The notes under the pieces were generated by a model. That model was given only the letters and a program-made list of their open reading frames with translations. It had not been told where the DNA came from and did not search any database. This document shows positions 54,875-62,920 of a DNA stretch of 64,000 nucleotides, one piece after another. The stretch is taken from contig DATJPT010000004.1 of NCBI GenBank assembly GCA_035506275.1, positions 1 to 64,000 on the forward strand, given 5' to 3'. Position 1 is the stretch's first letter. The number at the start of each line of letters is the position of its first letter. Source of the stretch: Bacteroidota bacterium. Lineage in GTDB: Bacteria; Bacteroidota; Ignavibacteria; UBA10030; UBA8401. The position numbers and the translations under genes are program-made.

Positions 54875-56362
54875 TCAAGCCTGCGACGCGTGGGCCCGCA
54901 TCTTCAAACGCCTGGCCTGGAGAGCCTGCTGAATGGAAAGATACGAAACAAACCCGAAGCCGATCAGGAAGAGGAGCTGAAAAGGAACCGCCGCAATTTC
55001 CAGATAATAGAGGGATGAGGCAACGCCGAAGAGACAGTACAGGGCGAGCGCAATTTCGACCATGACCGTCCAGTTGAACTTGACCGGGACGTACTTTTTA
55101 TCCAGCCACGAATCGCCCTTCTCTTTGATGCTGTATTTTGGCGTTCGGACAAAATCGCTTTTGCGTTTGAATAGTCCTTCGATCACCGCCTTGCTGTTGT
55201 TCACCGCAAAGCCCATGCTTCCCGCCATAAAAAGCGGAAAGAGGAAAAGCCGCCGCCGCCAGTCGGCATAGACGTCCTTTTGCGAGTACATGTAAAACAA
55301 AAACGAACTGATGAACGCAAAGACAAAGACCGACATGATTTCAAAGTAGGTTTCGTATCCGCCTTCATGTTTGATGTACATCAGCGGTATGTTGAGAATG
55401 CCGGCGATGAGGATGAACGGGAAGACGATGTTGTTCGTCAAATGGAATGTTGAATGCCATTTGATCTTAAACGGGAGGTCGGACTTCCACACCGCGGGAA
55501 GCATTTTCCGCGCCGTTTCGATCGCCCCTTTTGTCCACCGGAATTGCTGTGTTTTCAGGGCGTTGATCTCCGACGGCAGCTCTGCCGGCGACGTCACGTT
55601 CTTGAGGAACTTAAACTTCCATCCCCGCAATTGCGCCCGGTAGCTGAGGTCGAGGTCCTCGGTCAACGTATCCGAATGCCAGTTGCCCGCGTCTTCGATG
55701 CAAGCTTTTCTCCACACGCCCCCCGTGCCGTTGAAGTTGATGAAGAACCCTGCCTTGTTGCGGATCGCCTGCTCGATGACGAAGTGTCCGTCGAGCGCCA
55801 TTGCCTGCGTCCGGGTGAGCAGCGAGTATTCGCTGTTCAGATGTTCCCAGCGGGTCTGCACCATGCCGATCTTCTTGTCGGCGTAAAAATACGGCAGGGT
55901 TTTCATGAGGAATTCTTCCCGCGGAATGAAGTCTGCGTCGAAGATCGCGATGAACTCTCCAGCCGCCCGTTCAAGGCCCTCTTTCAACGCGCCGGCCTTG
56001 AAGCCGCTGCGCGTACTCCTCCGCACGTGGTGGATATTGTGTCCGTGCCGTTTCATTTCGCCGACGATCGTTTCGACGAGGTTCACAGTCTCATCGGTCG
56101 AGTCGTCGAGGACTTGGATCTCCAGCTTGTCCGCCGGATACTTGATGGCGCAGGATGCTTCGATCAACCGCCGCACGACGTACAGCTCATTGTATATCGG
56201 GAGCTGGATGGTGACCATCGGATATTCGGTGAGCGGCTGCGTGTCCGCCTCTTCCTGATCGCGGTGTTTGAAATAATGGAAAATCATCACGAACCCGTGC
56301 GACCCAAACGCGAAGAGGATGAGAAGCGAGATGAAATAGATTGCTAAAATGATATCATTCAT
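54875..56362 (-). CDS. family 2 glycosyltransferase, processive beta-glycan synthase-like
   Basis: The protein has 495 residues. One N-terminal membrane helix is followed by the GT2 domain: TIQLPIYNELYVVRRLIE, VLDDSTDET, the DxD in IFDADFIP, the catalytic TEDLDLSYRAQLRGW and QQFRWTKG (the QxxRW motif of processive synthases). Four or so C-terminal membrane helices follow. It resembles cellulose synthase-like/CslA-type enzymes that make and extrude a beta-glycan. No PilZ domain is seen. It ends the miaB-SPOR-sigma54-lptE-GT2 run. Confidence 0.93.
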   Translation of the reverse strand: MNDIILAIYFISLLILFAFGSHGFVMIFHYFKHRDQEEADTQPLTEYPMVTIQLPIYNELYVVRRLIEASCAIKYPADKLEIQVLDDSTDETVNLVETIVGEMKRHGHNIHHVRRSTRSGFKAGALKEGLERAAGEFIAIFDADFIPREEFLMKTLPYFYADKKIGMVQTRWEHLNSEYSLLTRTQAMALDGHFVIEQAIRNKAGFFINFNGTGGVWRKACIEDAGNWHSDTLTEDLDLSYRAQLRGWKFKFLKNVTSPAELPSEINALKTQQFRWTKGAIETARKMLPAVWKSDLPFKIKWHSTFHLTNNIVFPFILIAGILNIPLMYIKHEGGYETYFEIMSVFVFAFISSFLFYMYSQKDVYADWRRRLFLFPLFMAGSMGFAVNNSKAVIEGLFKRKSDFVRTPKYSIKEKGDSWLDKKYVPVKFNWTVMVEIALALYCLFGVASSLYYLEIAAVPFQLLFLIGFGFVSYLSIQQALQARRLKMRAHASQA

Positions 56363-56408
56363 TGTTGTTGTTTTTCAACCTCGTAGAATTGAGTTGTTCA
56401 ATGTTCTT

Positions 56409-56951
56409 TTACCATCCCGAAACAGTTTCGATCAGGATATCCTGCGTGACTTTGCTGACAGCGTCGGTGAGCGCTGTCGCGCGCGTGTCGCCGCTCGTGT
56501 TATATTCTCCCCAGTTTGAAAAATTTTTGTCCCACATCTTCTTCCGCAGCTTGAGGTCCTGGAACGTGACATGAACGGTGATCGTCACCCGGCGCACGCT
56601 CACTTGCCCTCCCCCCCCGGGTGAAATGACCGACGGAGCATCCTGGACCGATACAATCGAGCCCTCAAGGATCGAATCCGCCGTATTTCGTTCTGCAACC
56701 TCCAGACTGTTGTCGTTGATGAACAGATTGATCAGGCTTGTCGTAAAATTCTCTTTCAAATTCGGCTCGCCGAATCCGCTCTGGTCTTCGAACAGCGGGA
56801 TGGCGATCGTCTTCAGGTGTTTCGGAACCGAAGAGCCGGAAAACGAATAGACACATCCGGCAAGAAACAGTACGAATGAAACATTAAGAGTGAAAAGTAA
56901 CGCGCAAACGGCGGCACTGCGGAAGCGGCTCTTTCCCTGAACGGTTTCCAT
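56409..56951 (-). CDS. LptE-family LPS assembly lipoprotein
   Basis: The protein has 180 residues with a lipobox (VLFLAGCVYSFSG). The start of the mature part, CVYSFSGSSVPKHLKTIAIPLFEDQSGFGEPNLKENFTTSLINLF, is typical of Bacteroidota LptE. The C-terminus follows the family (VTITVHVTFQDLKLRKKMWDKNFSNWGEY). LptE plugs the LptD barrel that inserts LPS into the outer membrane. The gene starts 2 bp after the sigma54-activator gene ends. An lptD gene is not in the window. Confidence 0.88.
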   Translation of the reverse strand: METVQGKSRFRSAAVCALLFTLNVSFVLFLAGCVYSFSGSSVPKHLKTIAIPLFEDQSGFGEPNLKENFTTSLINLFINDNSLEVAERNTADSILEGSIVSVQDAPSVISPGGGGQVSVRRVTITVHVTFQDLKLRKKMWDKNFSNWGEYNTSGDTRATALTDAVSKVTQDILIETVSGW

Positions 56952-56953
56952 CG

Positions 56954-58135
56954 CTACTGCAGTCCGTACTCTTTTATTTTTCTGTACAAGGTCCGCTCGC
57001 TGATCTTCAGCGCTTGCGCGGCAAGCCTGCGGTTGCCTTCGTATTTCTGCAGCGAGCCGACGATCATTCTCCGTTCCATTTCCTCCAGTGAGACGTTCTC
57101 CTCCGCGGATGCGCGGGGATGAACGATCGCATTGTCGTGGACCTCGGTGCCGGCCACAGCATCGGCGTCGCGCCGCACCAGGGCTGAAGAGCCGGAGGCG
57201 TTCATCAGCAGATTTTTCATGTCGAGGATGTCGGTTTTGAGGTCGACGAGGGCGCGGTAAATGAGTTCGCGTTCGGCGAACTCCGCCGTCTTCGGGATGT
57301 ACACCGGCAAATTCCGTTCTTCGCCGTTGGTATGAGAACCCTTCAGATATTTCCGGACATCCTCGTCGGTGATCCGTTTTCCGTTTTCAATGACGAGCAT
57401 GCTCTCGACCACGTTGCGGAGCTCGCGGACGTTCCCGGGCCAATAGTACTGTGTCAGGACCTCCATTGCATCGTCATTGATGCCGAGGAAGGTGATATTG
57501 TTCTTCTCGGAAAATTCTTTCGCGAACCTGGCGAAGAATTCGGGAATATCTTCTCTCCGGTCTCTCAGCGGCGGGATGCGGATGTTCACCGACCGCAGCC
57601 GGTAAAAGAGGTCCGGACGAAAATGCTTGCTGCTCACCTCGCGCTCGAGGTCTTTGTTGGTCGCCGCAATGACGCGGACGTCGACCTTCTTTGCCGTCGA
57701 CGACCCGACGCGCATGAACTCGCCGTTCTCAAGGATGCGGAGAAACTTGACCTGGGTTGAGAGAGGAAGCTCTCCGATCTCGTCCAAAAAAATCGTCCCG
57801 CCGTCGGCGATTTCGAAGTAGCCCTTGCGCTGGTCGCTGGCCCCGGTAAACGACCCCTTTTCATGCCCGAACAGTTCGCTCTCCATGATGCCTTCGGGGA
57901 TCGCACCGCAGTTCACTGTCACGATCGGCTTGTTCGCCCGCTTGCTCGCTGCATGGATCGCCTGGCCGATCACTTCCTTTCCCACGCCGCTCTCGCCGGT
58001 GATCAGCACGGTAATATCCGTCGGGGCAACCTGCTGGACCACCTCTACGATCTCCTGCATCTCCAGCGATTTGCCGATGATATTGTATTCGTCCTGGAAC
58101 GACTTTCTTTCCACGCTTTCGTCTCCGTCTCTCAC
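56954..58135 (-). CDS. sigma54-dependent transcriptional activator without receiver domain
   Basis: The protein has 393 residues from a GTG at 58135, one base after the upstream stop; a longer frame would overlap that gene by 32 bp. The AAA+ domain fills most of it: Walker A TGESGVGKEV, the sigma54-contact loop GSFTGA (normally GAFTGA), Walker B GGTIFLDEIGELP, and the arginine-finger region FRPDLFYRLRSVNIRIPPLRDR. The C-terminal Fis-type helix-turn-helix is RRLAAQALKISERTLYRKIKEYGL. No receiver or sensor domain is present, so control must be by a partner or by abundance. It lies in an envelope operon. Confidence 0.92.
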   Translation of the reverse strand: MRDGDESVERKSFQDEYNIIGKSLEMQEIVEVVQQVAPTDITVLITGESGVGKEVIGQAIHAASKRANKPIVTVNCGAIPEGIMESELFGHEKGSFTGASDQRKGYFEIADGGTIFLDEIGELPLSTQVKFLRILENGEFMRVGSSTAKKVDVRVIAATNKDLEREVSSKHFRPDLFYRLRSVNIRIPPLRDRREDIPEFFARFAKEFSEKNNITFLGINDDAMEVLTQYYWPGNVRELRNVVESMLVIENGKRITDEDVRKYLKGSHTNGEERNLPVYIPKTAEFAERELIYRALVDLKTDILDMKNLLMNASGSSALVRRDADAVAGTEVHDNAIVHPRASAEENVSLEEMERRMIVGSLQKYEGNRRLAAQALKISERTLYRKIKEYGLQ

Positions 58136-58136
58136 G

Positions 58137-58937
58137 TTATCTCGCGACGATGATTGAATCCATGCCATACTTCAATTTCAGCTCCGCAATGAAATCCCGG
58201 GCGTCCTGCTCGGTTGAAAATCCCTCCACGGTGACGACATACAGTTTCTTATCGCCGCTTATTTTTTTCGTGATGACCGCACTTCTGTTGATCGATGAAA
58301 GGAAATCAACCTGTTTCTGGGCTTTTCTCCGGGTTGAATACGCCCCCGCTTGCACGGCGAACGTATGGGACACGATTGCGGCAGGCGTGACCGCCGTCGA
58401 ATCCTGTGCGGGTTGTACAGCCGGCTGGGCAACAACAGCCGGTGTTTCGACCGGTTTTTGCGCGGTCGTATCCGGCGGTTTGACTTCCGGGGCAGGTTGC
58501 CGCTCGGCCGGCGCCGGCTTTTGTTCCTTTGCCCCTCCCGTAACATACAACGAATTGGGATACTGCTGTTTCAACTGCGCAAATTTTTGATCGGCAGTCT
58601 TGTACAGGCCGACCGAATAATAATATTGATAGACCTTATAGAGCGCGGCATCCGCCCACTCGCTTTGCGGGAACAGATCCACGATCGCCTGAAATTTTTT
58701 AACGGCCGTTTCGCCGTCAGTGGTCAAAATCGCATCAAGATATGCGACGCCGGCATCGTTCGGGTACTGCTTCTCGAGGCTGGGCAGCTCGATGCGCACG
58801 CGTTCGGCCTGGCCGCTGTAGATGAAGTCCAGCCGTTTGCGCACCTCCGTTCCGGGGAGCTGACCGAAGGCGGCCGCTGCGGCGAGAAAATTCAGCGCGA
58901 GATAGATGCTTCGAAAATTCTTCAGTGAGGGGGTCAT
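58137..58937 (-). CDS. SPOR-domain protein with TPR-like repeats
   Basis: The protein has 266 residues. A signal peptide (IYLALNFLAAAAAFG) is followed by TPR-like helices (about 20-135: PLEKQYPNDAGVAYLDAIL type repeats) and a Pro/Ala/Thr-rich linker. The C-terminal 75 residues are a SPOR domain (HTFAVQAGAYSTRRKAQKQVDFL...YVVTVEGFSTEQDARDFIAELK), which binds denuded peptidoglycan at septa. It is probably periplasmic. It lies between miaB (15 bp upstream) and the sigma54-activator gene. Confidence 0.88.
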   Translation of the reverse strand: MTPSLKNFRSIYLALNFLAAAAAFGQLPGTEVRKRLDFIYSGQAERVRIELPSLEKQYPNDAGVAYLDAILTTDGETAVKKFQAIVDLFPQSEWADAALYKVYQYYYSVGLYKTADQKFAQLKQQYPNSLYVTGGAKEQKPAPAERQPAPEVKPPDTTAQKPVETPAVVAQPAVQPAQDSTAVTPAAIVSHTFAVQAGAYSTRRKAQKQVDFLSSINRSAVITKKISGDKKLYVVTVEGFSTEQDARDFIAELKLKYGMDSIIVAR

Positions 58938-58952
58938 AGGGGTTTGTGTTTA

Positions 58953-60302
58953 TCAACTGTTCACTGCAATGCGGTAGTTGCCTGCCGATCCCGCTTTCGT
59001 TGAGATAGTACCAAACAATGTCGCCGAATTGCACCGGTCGACGGCAACAGTGACGAGGTCGCCGACGAGTGCGTTCCCTTTCGGGAAAACGGTGACCTTG
59101 TTGGTGTCGGTCCGCCCCATCCACTCATCGCGCGATTTTGCGCTTTCCCGCTCGACGAGGACCTCGACCGCCGACCCGACGAGTTGTTGATTTTTCTTAA
59201 GAGAGATGCTTTGCTGCAGCTCGATGATTTCGTTTAAACGCTCGACCTTGACTTCTTCGGGAACGTCGTCGTTCATCTCCCACGCTTTCGTGTGTTCGCG
59301 CGGAGAATATTTGAACGTAAATGCCCCGTCGTAGCCGACATGCCGGATGACGTCGAGGGTTGCCCGATGATCGCCGTCCGTTTCCGTGGGGAAACCCGCG
59401 ATGATATCCGTTGAAAGAGTGACTCCTGGAATTGTCGTCCGGATTTTTTCCGTGAGCGCGTAATATTGTCCGACGGTGTACGTTCTGTTCATCAACTGTA
59501 AAATCCTGTCCGACCCGGACTGAAGCGGAAGATGAATTGATTTGCAGGCGTTCTCATTCTCCGCGATGGCATCGATCAGCTTTCCGGACATATCCTGGGG
59601 ATGAGGCGTCATGAACCGTATCCGGATCGACCGGTCGACGTGACTGGCTCGCCGGATCAAATCCGCAAAATCGAATTCACCATCGTGGTAGGAGTTCACA
59701 TTCTGTCCGAGGAACGTAATCTCCTTAAACCCTCTTTCGCTCAGCCGCTCCACTTCCGCGACGATGTTCTGCAGCTTCCGGCTTCGCTCCCTTCCGCGGG
59801 TAAAGGGAACGACGCAGAACGTACAAAACTTGTCGCAGCCGCGCATCACCGAGATCCATGCGTTGACCCCCTCTGTGCGCAGCGGCAGAATGTCGTCGTA
59901 ATTTTCAACCCGCGACAGCTTCACCGCAATGCCCCGTTCTCCGTTGAAAGCGTTCTCCACCAGCTCCGGCAGCTTTCTGTATTCGTCGGGGCCGACAACC
60001 ATGTCCACCACATTCCCTTTGTCAATCAACTCGCTCCGGAGCCGCTCGGCCATACAGCCCAGAACGCCGATGAGGACCCCCGGATTCGACCGTTTGTAAT
60101 TCTTAAGGGTGCTGATCCGCTGCCGCACCCGCTGCTCCGCATTATCTCGAACGCTGCACGTGTTGACAAAAATGACATCCGCAGCCTCGGGGCTTCCGGT
60201 GACACCGAACCCGTTGTCGTTCATGATGCTCAGGACGACCTCCGAATCGGCCACGTTCATTTGGCAGCCGTACGTTTCAATGTAAACTTGTTTCTTCTCC
60301 AT
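58953..60302 (-). CDS. miaB: tRNA-2-methylthio-N6-dimethylallyladenosine synthase
   Basis: The protein has 449 residues from the ATG at 60302. It is a radical-SAM methylthiotransferase that modifies A37 of tRNAs reading UNN codons. The N-terminal cluster-binding cysteines are in ETYGCQMN, NTCSVRDNAEQRV and GVLGCMAERL; the radical-SAM CxxxCxxC is CDKFCTFCVVPF (about 155-166). A TRAM domain ends the protein. It heads the minus-strand operon and has a consensus promoter at 60324-60352. Confidence 0.97.
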   Translation of the reverse strand: MEKKQVYIETYGCQMNVADSEVVLSIMNDNGFGVTGSPEAADVIFVNTCSVRDNAEQRVRQRISTLKNYKRSNPGVLIGVLGCMAERLRSELIDKGNVVDMVVGPDEYRKLPELVENAFNGERGIAVKLSRVENYDDILPLRTEGVNAWISVMRGCDKFCTFCVVPFTRGRERSRKLQNIVAEVERLSERGFKEITFLGQNVNSYHDGEFDFADLIRRASHVDRSIRIRFMTPHPQDMSGKLIDAIAENENACKSIHLPLQSGSDRILQLMNRTYTVGQYYALTEKIRTTIPGVTLSTDIIAGFPTETDGDHRATLDVIRHVGYDGAFTFKYSPREHTKAWEMNDDVPEEVKVERLNEIIELQQSISLKKNQQLVGSAVEVLVERESAKSRDEWMGRTDTNKVTVFPKGNALVGDLVTVAVDRCNSATLFGTISTKAGSAGNYRIAVNS

Positions 60303-60323
60303 GGGAACCAATTTTCCGCATCA

Positions 60324-60352
60324 AATATATTCTTTACCTGACAGATAGTCAA
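60324..60352 (-). promoter_or_regulatory. sigma70-like promoter for miaB operon
   Basis: On the minus strand TTGACT (60352-60347) and TATATT (60329-60324) are 17 bp apart, the closest match to the E. coli consensus in the window. The predicted start is about 60317. Confidence 0.75.
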
Positions 60353-60454
60353 CGGAGTCGTCGTTCATTAATGAAAATTAATAAAATAAAGGGGTTTTTT
60401 GCTGAAAACCCGCCGATTTTTGTTGACAATTCGTCACACATATATCCCGATCCA

Positions 60455-60483
60455 TTGAATCTAAAGCAATGATGGGCTATATT
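60455..60483 (+). promoter_or_regulatory. sigma70-like promoter for pta
   Basis: TTGAAT at 60455-60460 and TATATT at 60478-60483 are 17 bp apart; the same hexamers precede dnaN. The predicted start is about 60490. Confidence 0.7.
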
Positions 60484-60490
60484 GAAAATA

Positions 60491-60528
60491 AAGGGGCCAG
60501 GCAATAAAGTCAGGTCACTATTTTTTTT
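60491..60528 (+). repeat. GGGGCCAGG/GTCAGGTCAC repeat-like element in the pta leader
   Basis: The stretch has aaggggccagg, then aaagtcaggtcac and a run of eight T. From memory, sequence of this style flanks REP-associated (RAYT) tyrosine transposases in many genomes. No transposase gene is present here. It starts at the predicted transcription start of pta. The identification is by resemblance only. Confidence 0.35.
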
Positions 60529-60554
60529 CATCTATTATCAAATTACACAGAACA

Positions 60555-61541
60555 ATGAATCCTAAAAATTTTATATCTGATATCCATCAAAAAGCGAAGC
60601 AGCTCCACAAGACAGTCGTTTTACCCGATGCGCTTGACCCGCGGGCAATTAAGGCGGCGAGAATACTCATAGACAAAGAACTTGCCGTTCCGATACTCGT
60701 AGGCGACGAAGGCCAGATCCGTTCGAAGGCGGAATCGGAATCGGTATCGCTGCAAGGGGTGCGCGTTGTGGATCCGGCAAAATCGGACAGGCTCTCGGAT
60801 TTCTCCCATCTCTATTTTAATCTCCGGAAGGAAAAGGGGATACAATTTACCGAAGCGCAGGAGGTGATGAAAAAGCCTCTCTTCTTCGGAGCGATGATGG
60901 TTCGGGAAGGACTCGCCGATGGAAGCGTCGCAGGTTCGCTATCGACGACGGGGGATGTATTGCGGGCCGGCCTGCAGATCATCGGAGTGCAAACGGGCAT
61001 CAGCGTGGTCTCGAGCTTTTTTGTGATGGTGTTCCCGCTTCATATTTATACGTTCGCGGATTGTGCGGTCGTGCCCGATCCCACTCCCGAGCAGCTTGCC
61101 GACATTGCATTGACGACCGCTGAGAACCATCGGAAACTGACGGGCGAAGAGCCGCGTGTGGCGATGCTGTCATTCTCCACGAAAGGGAGCGCGTCGCACC
61201 CGCTGGTCGAGAAGGTCCAGCGTGCTACCGAGCTTGCGAAGAAAAAAAATCCGGACCTCAAGCTGGACGGAGAGCTTCAACTTGACGCGGCGATCGTCGC
61301 ATCGGTGGGAAAGCAAAAAGCCCCTCAGAGCGGAGTTGCGGGGACTGCGAATGTTCTTGTCTTTCCGGATTTGAATGCGGGGAACATCGGTTACAAGCTT
61401 GCCCAGCGGCTTGGCGGCGCCGAAGCGGTCGGCCCGATCGTTCAAGGGCTGAAGCGGCCTGCGTTCGACCTTTCACGCGGGTGCAGCGTTGACGATATTG
61501 TGAACGTGGTCGCCATCAACGCGGTCATCGGAGCGGTCTAA
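60555..61541 (+). CDS. pta: phosphate acetyltransferase
   Basis: The protein has 328 residues, the short single-domain form. It starts [34 protein letters not shown] and has [42 protein letters not shown] (catalytic Ser/Lys region) and [33 protein letters not shown], all typical of Pta. It converts acetyl-CoA and phosphate to acetyl phosphate and CoA. No ackA gene is adjacent. Phosphate butyryltransferase is related, but this sequence fits Pta better. Confidence 0.95.
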   Translation: MNPKNFISDIHQKAKQLHKTVVLPDALDPRAIKAARILIDKELAVPILVGDEGQIRSKAESESVSLQGVRVVDPAKSDRLSDFSHLYFNLRKEKGIQFTEAQEVMKKPLFFGAMMVREGLADGSVAGSLSTTGDVLRAGLQIIGVQTGISVVSSFFVMVFPLHIYTFADCAVVPDPTPEQLADIALTTAENHRKLTGEEPRVAMLSFSTKGSASHPLVEKVQRATELAKKKNPDLKLDGELQLDAAIVASVGKQKAPQSGVAGTANVLVFPDLNAGNIGYKLAQRLGGAEAVGPIVQGLKRPAFDLSRGCSVDDIVNVVAINAVIGAV

Positions 61542-61548
61542 TGAAGAA

Positions 61549-61583
61549 GCGTGCGGCTCATTGATACGTAATGAGCCGCACGC
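61549..61583. terminator. perfect 14-bp hairpin between convergent genes
   Basis: The arms gcgtgcggctcatt (61549-61562) and its exact complement (61570-61583) enclose gatacgt. It lies between the ends of pta and the DUF2911 gene. No T-run follows on either strand, so it may work as a two-way stop that also protects the 3' ends, or it may be a repeat. Confidence 0.6.
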
Positions 61584-61591
61584 GGAAGCTG

Positions 61592-62437
61592 CTATCGTCT
61601 CTTCCATTGGTCGAGGAGCTCGTCGATCTCACTCGGGTCAAAATGGGGGTTTGCAGCCTTTCCGACGGTGATCGCTTTTTGAGCGGTCGCGATCGCATCG
61701 TCGACCTTGCCGCTTTGCGCGAGCAGTTCCGCTTTCATGCGGAGGTTGGAGGCATTTTCGCTGATGGCGATCGACTTCTCAACCGCTTCCAGCCCTTTGT
61801 CGAGATTTGATTTTGAGTTGAGACAGAAAAGTCCGTAGTTGTTGTACGCCTGCCACGACATCGAAACGGCGTTCTTGCTCGCCTTCGCAAGAGCCGCCTC
61901 GGTGTTCACTTCGATCGGAACCGCGACCGACATTTTTTCCCAGTGCAGCACAAGTTTCACAGAGCTCGCCGTCAGATCGCTGAAGCTGTACGACAGCCAT
62001 TCCTCATGCCAGGTCGTTTGCGGTTTGACCGAGCAGCGGAGCGCATCTTTTGTGGAATCGTACCGGAATGCCCCCCACTGGGGCTGAGCGTTGAAGATGA
62101 CCGTCCAGTCTCCGTGAGTCGGAATCACAAAGAAACTGTACGATCCCGCTTTCAAGACAGTACCGGCTACAGTAACGTCATCGCTGAACGTCACCATGGT
62201 CGCTTCGTTCGCTCCCGCCCGCCAAACTTTATCGTACGGAACCAATCCTCCCCAGATAACCCTTCCTTTGACTCCGGGACGATGGTACACCACCGTCATG
62301 TCCGTTACGCCGACGGTCTGCATCACCGTTGCGGCCGGACTGATTTGAAACGATTTCTGCTGCCCGATGGCGCTTCCGCAGAGAAGAAGAACAGCGGCGG
62401 AAACACAGAGACAGAAAGTTCTGAAAGTGTTTTTCAT
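61592..62437 (-). CDS. DUF2911 domain protein with TPR-like tail
   Basis: The protein has 281 residues from the ATG at 62437, which has a near-perfect SD (ggaggt) and a signal peptide (FCLCVSAAVLLLCGSAIG). The DUF2911 domain is clear: SPAATVMQTVGVTDMTVVYHRPGVKGRVIWGGLVPYDKVWRAGANEATMVTFSDDVTVAG (about 25-95). The C-terminal part has TPR-like helices (AYNNYGLFCLNSKSNLDKGLEAVEKSI). It is exported; function unknown. This family is common in Bacteroidota and related phyla. Confidence 0.9.
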   Translation of the reverse strand: MKNTFRTFCLCVSAAVLLLCGSAIGQQKSFQISPAATVMQTVGVTDMTVVYHRPGVKGRVIWGGLVPYDKVWRAGANEATMVTFSDDVTVAGTVLKAGSYSFFVIPTHGDWTVIFNAQPQWGAFRYDSTKDALRCSVKPQTTWHEEWLSYSFSDLTASSVKLVLHWEKMSVAVPIEVNTEAALAKASKNAVSMSWQAYNNYGLFCLNSKSNLDKGLEAVEKSIAISENASNLRMKAELLAQSGKVDDAIATAQKAITVGKAANPHFDPSEIDELLDQWKRR

Positions 62438-62495
62438 AAGAGACCTCCGTAGATGAATGATGAATGAATAAACCTGCTGTAGGTACGATCGCGAT

Positions 62496-62876
62496 TCACT
62501 GGACACTCTTCCACACGCTCCATGCCAGCCAGCCCCAGCCGATGAGAAATGAGAGCCCGCCGAACGGCGTGATCGCTCCGAGCCATCTCACGTCGGTGAG
62601 CGCGAGCGCATAGAGGCTTCCTGAAAAGAGAACGATGCCTGCGGTGAACCACCAGCCGGCAGCTCCAGCGCTGGCGACATTCCACGAAGACATCGCCCAC
62701 GAGACAGCAAACAGCGCGAAGGCATGGTACATCTGATACCTCACGCCGGTCTCAAATACCTGGAGCAATTCAGGTGATAGTTTCTGCTTCAGCGCGTGGG
62801 CTCCGAACGCGCCGAATGCGACTCCAAGCAGAGAAAAGATACAACCGAGAAGAAAAAAGGTTTTGGGTGTAGTCAT
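62496..62876 (-). CDS. DUF423 membrane protein
   Basis: The protein has 126 residues with four membrane helices. Family features are LGVAFGAFGAHALKQKLSPELLQVFETGVRYQMYHAFAL (about 18-56), the glycine-rich FSGSLYALALTDVRWLGAITPFGG and a final helix. The function of DUF423 (YgdD-like) proteins is not known. It lies 58 bp upstream of the DUF2911 gene on the same strand. Confidence 0.92.
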   Translation of the reverse strand: MTTPKTFFLLGCIFSLLGVAFGAFGAHALKQKLSPELLQVFETGVRYQMYHAFALFAVSWAMSSWNVASAGAAGWWFTAGIVLFSGSLYALALTDVRWLGAITPFGGLSFLIGWGWLAWSVWKSVQ

Positions 62877-62920
62877 CGCAACGAGTAATTAGAATTAAAG
62901 GGTCACTTCGAAGCACGGTA

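Larger units (their letters stand above)
60353..60554. other. AT-rich divergent gap between miaB and pta
   Basis: The gap is clearly AT-rich (runs such as aaaattaataaaataaa). It holds the pta promoter (60455-60483) and a repeat-like leader (60491-60528). No gene is supported. Confidence 0.5.
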
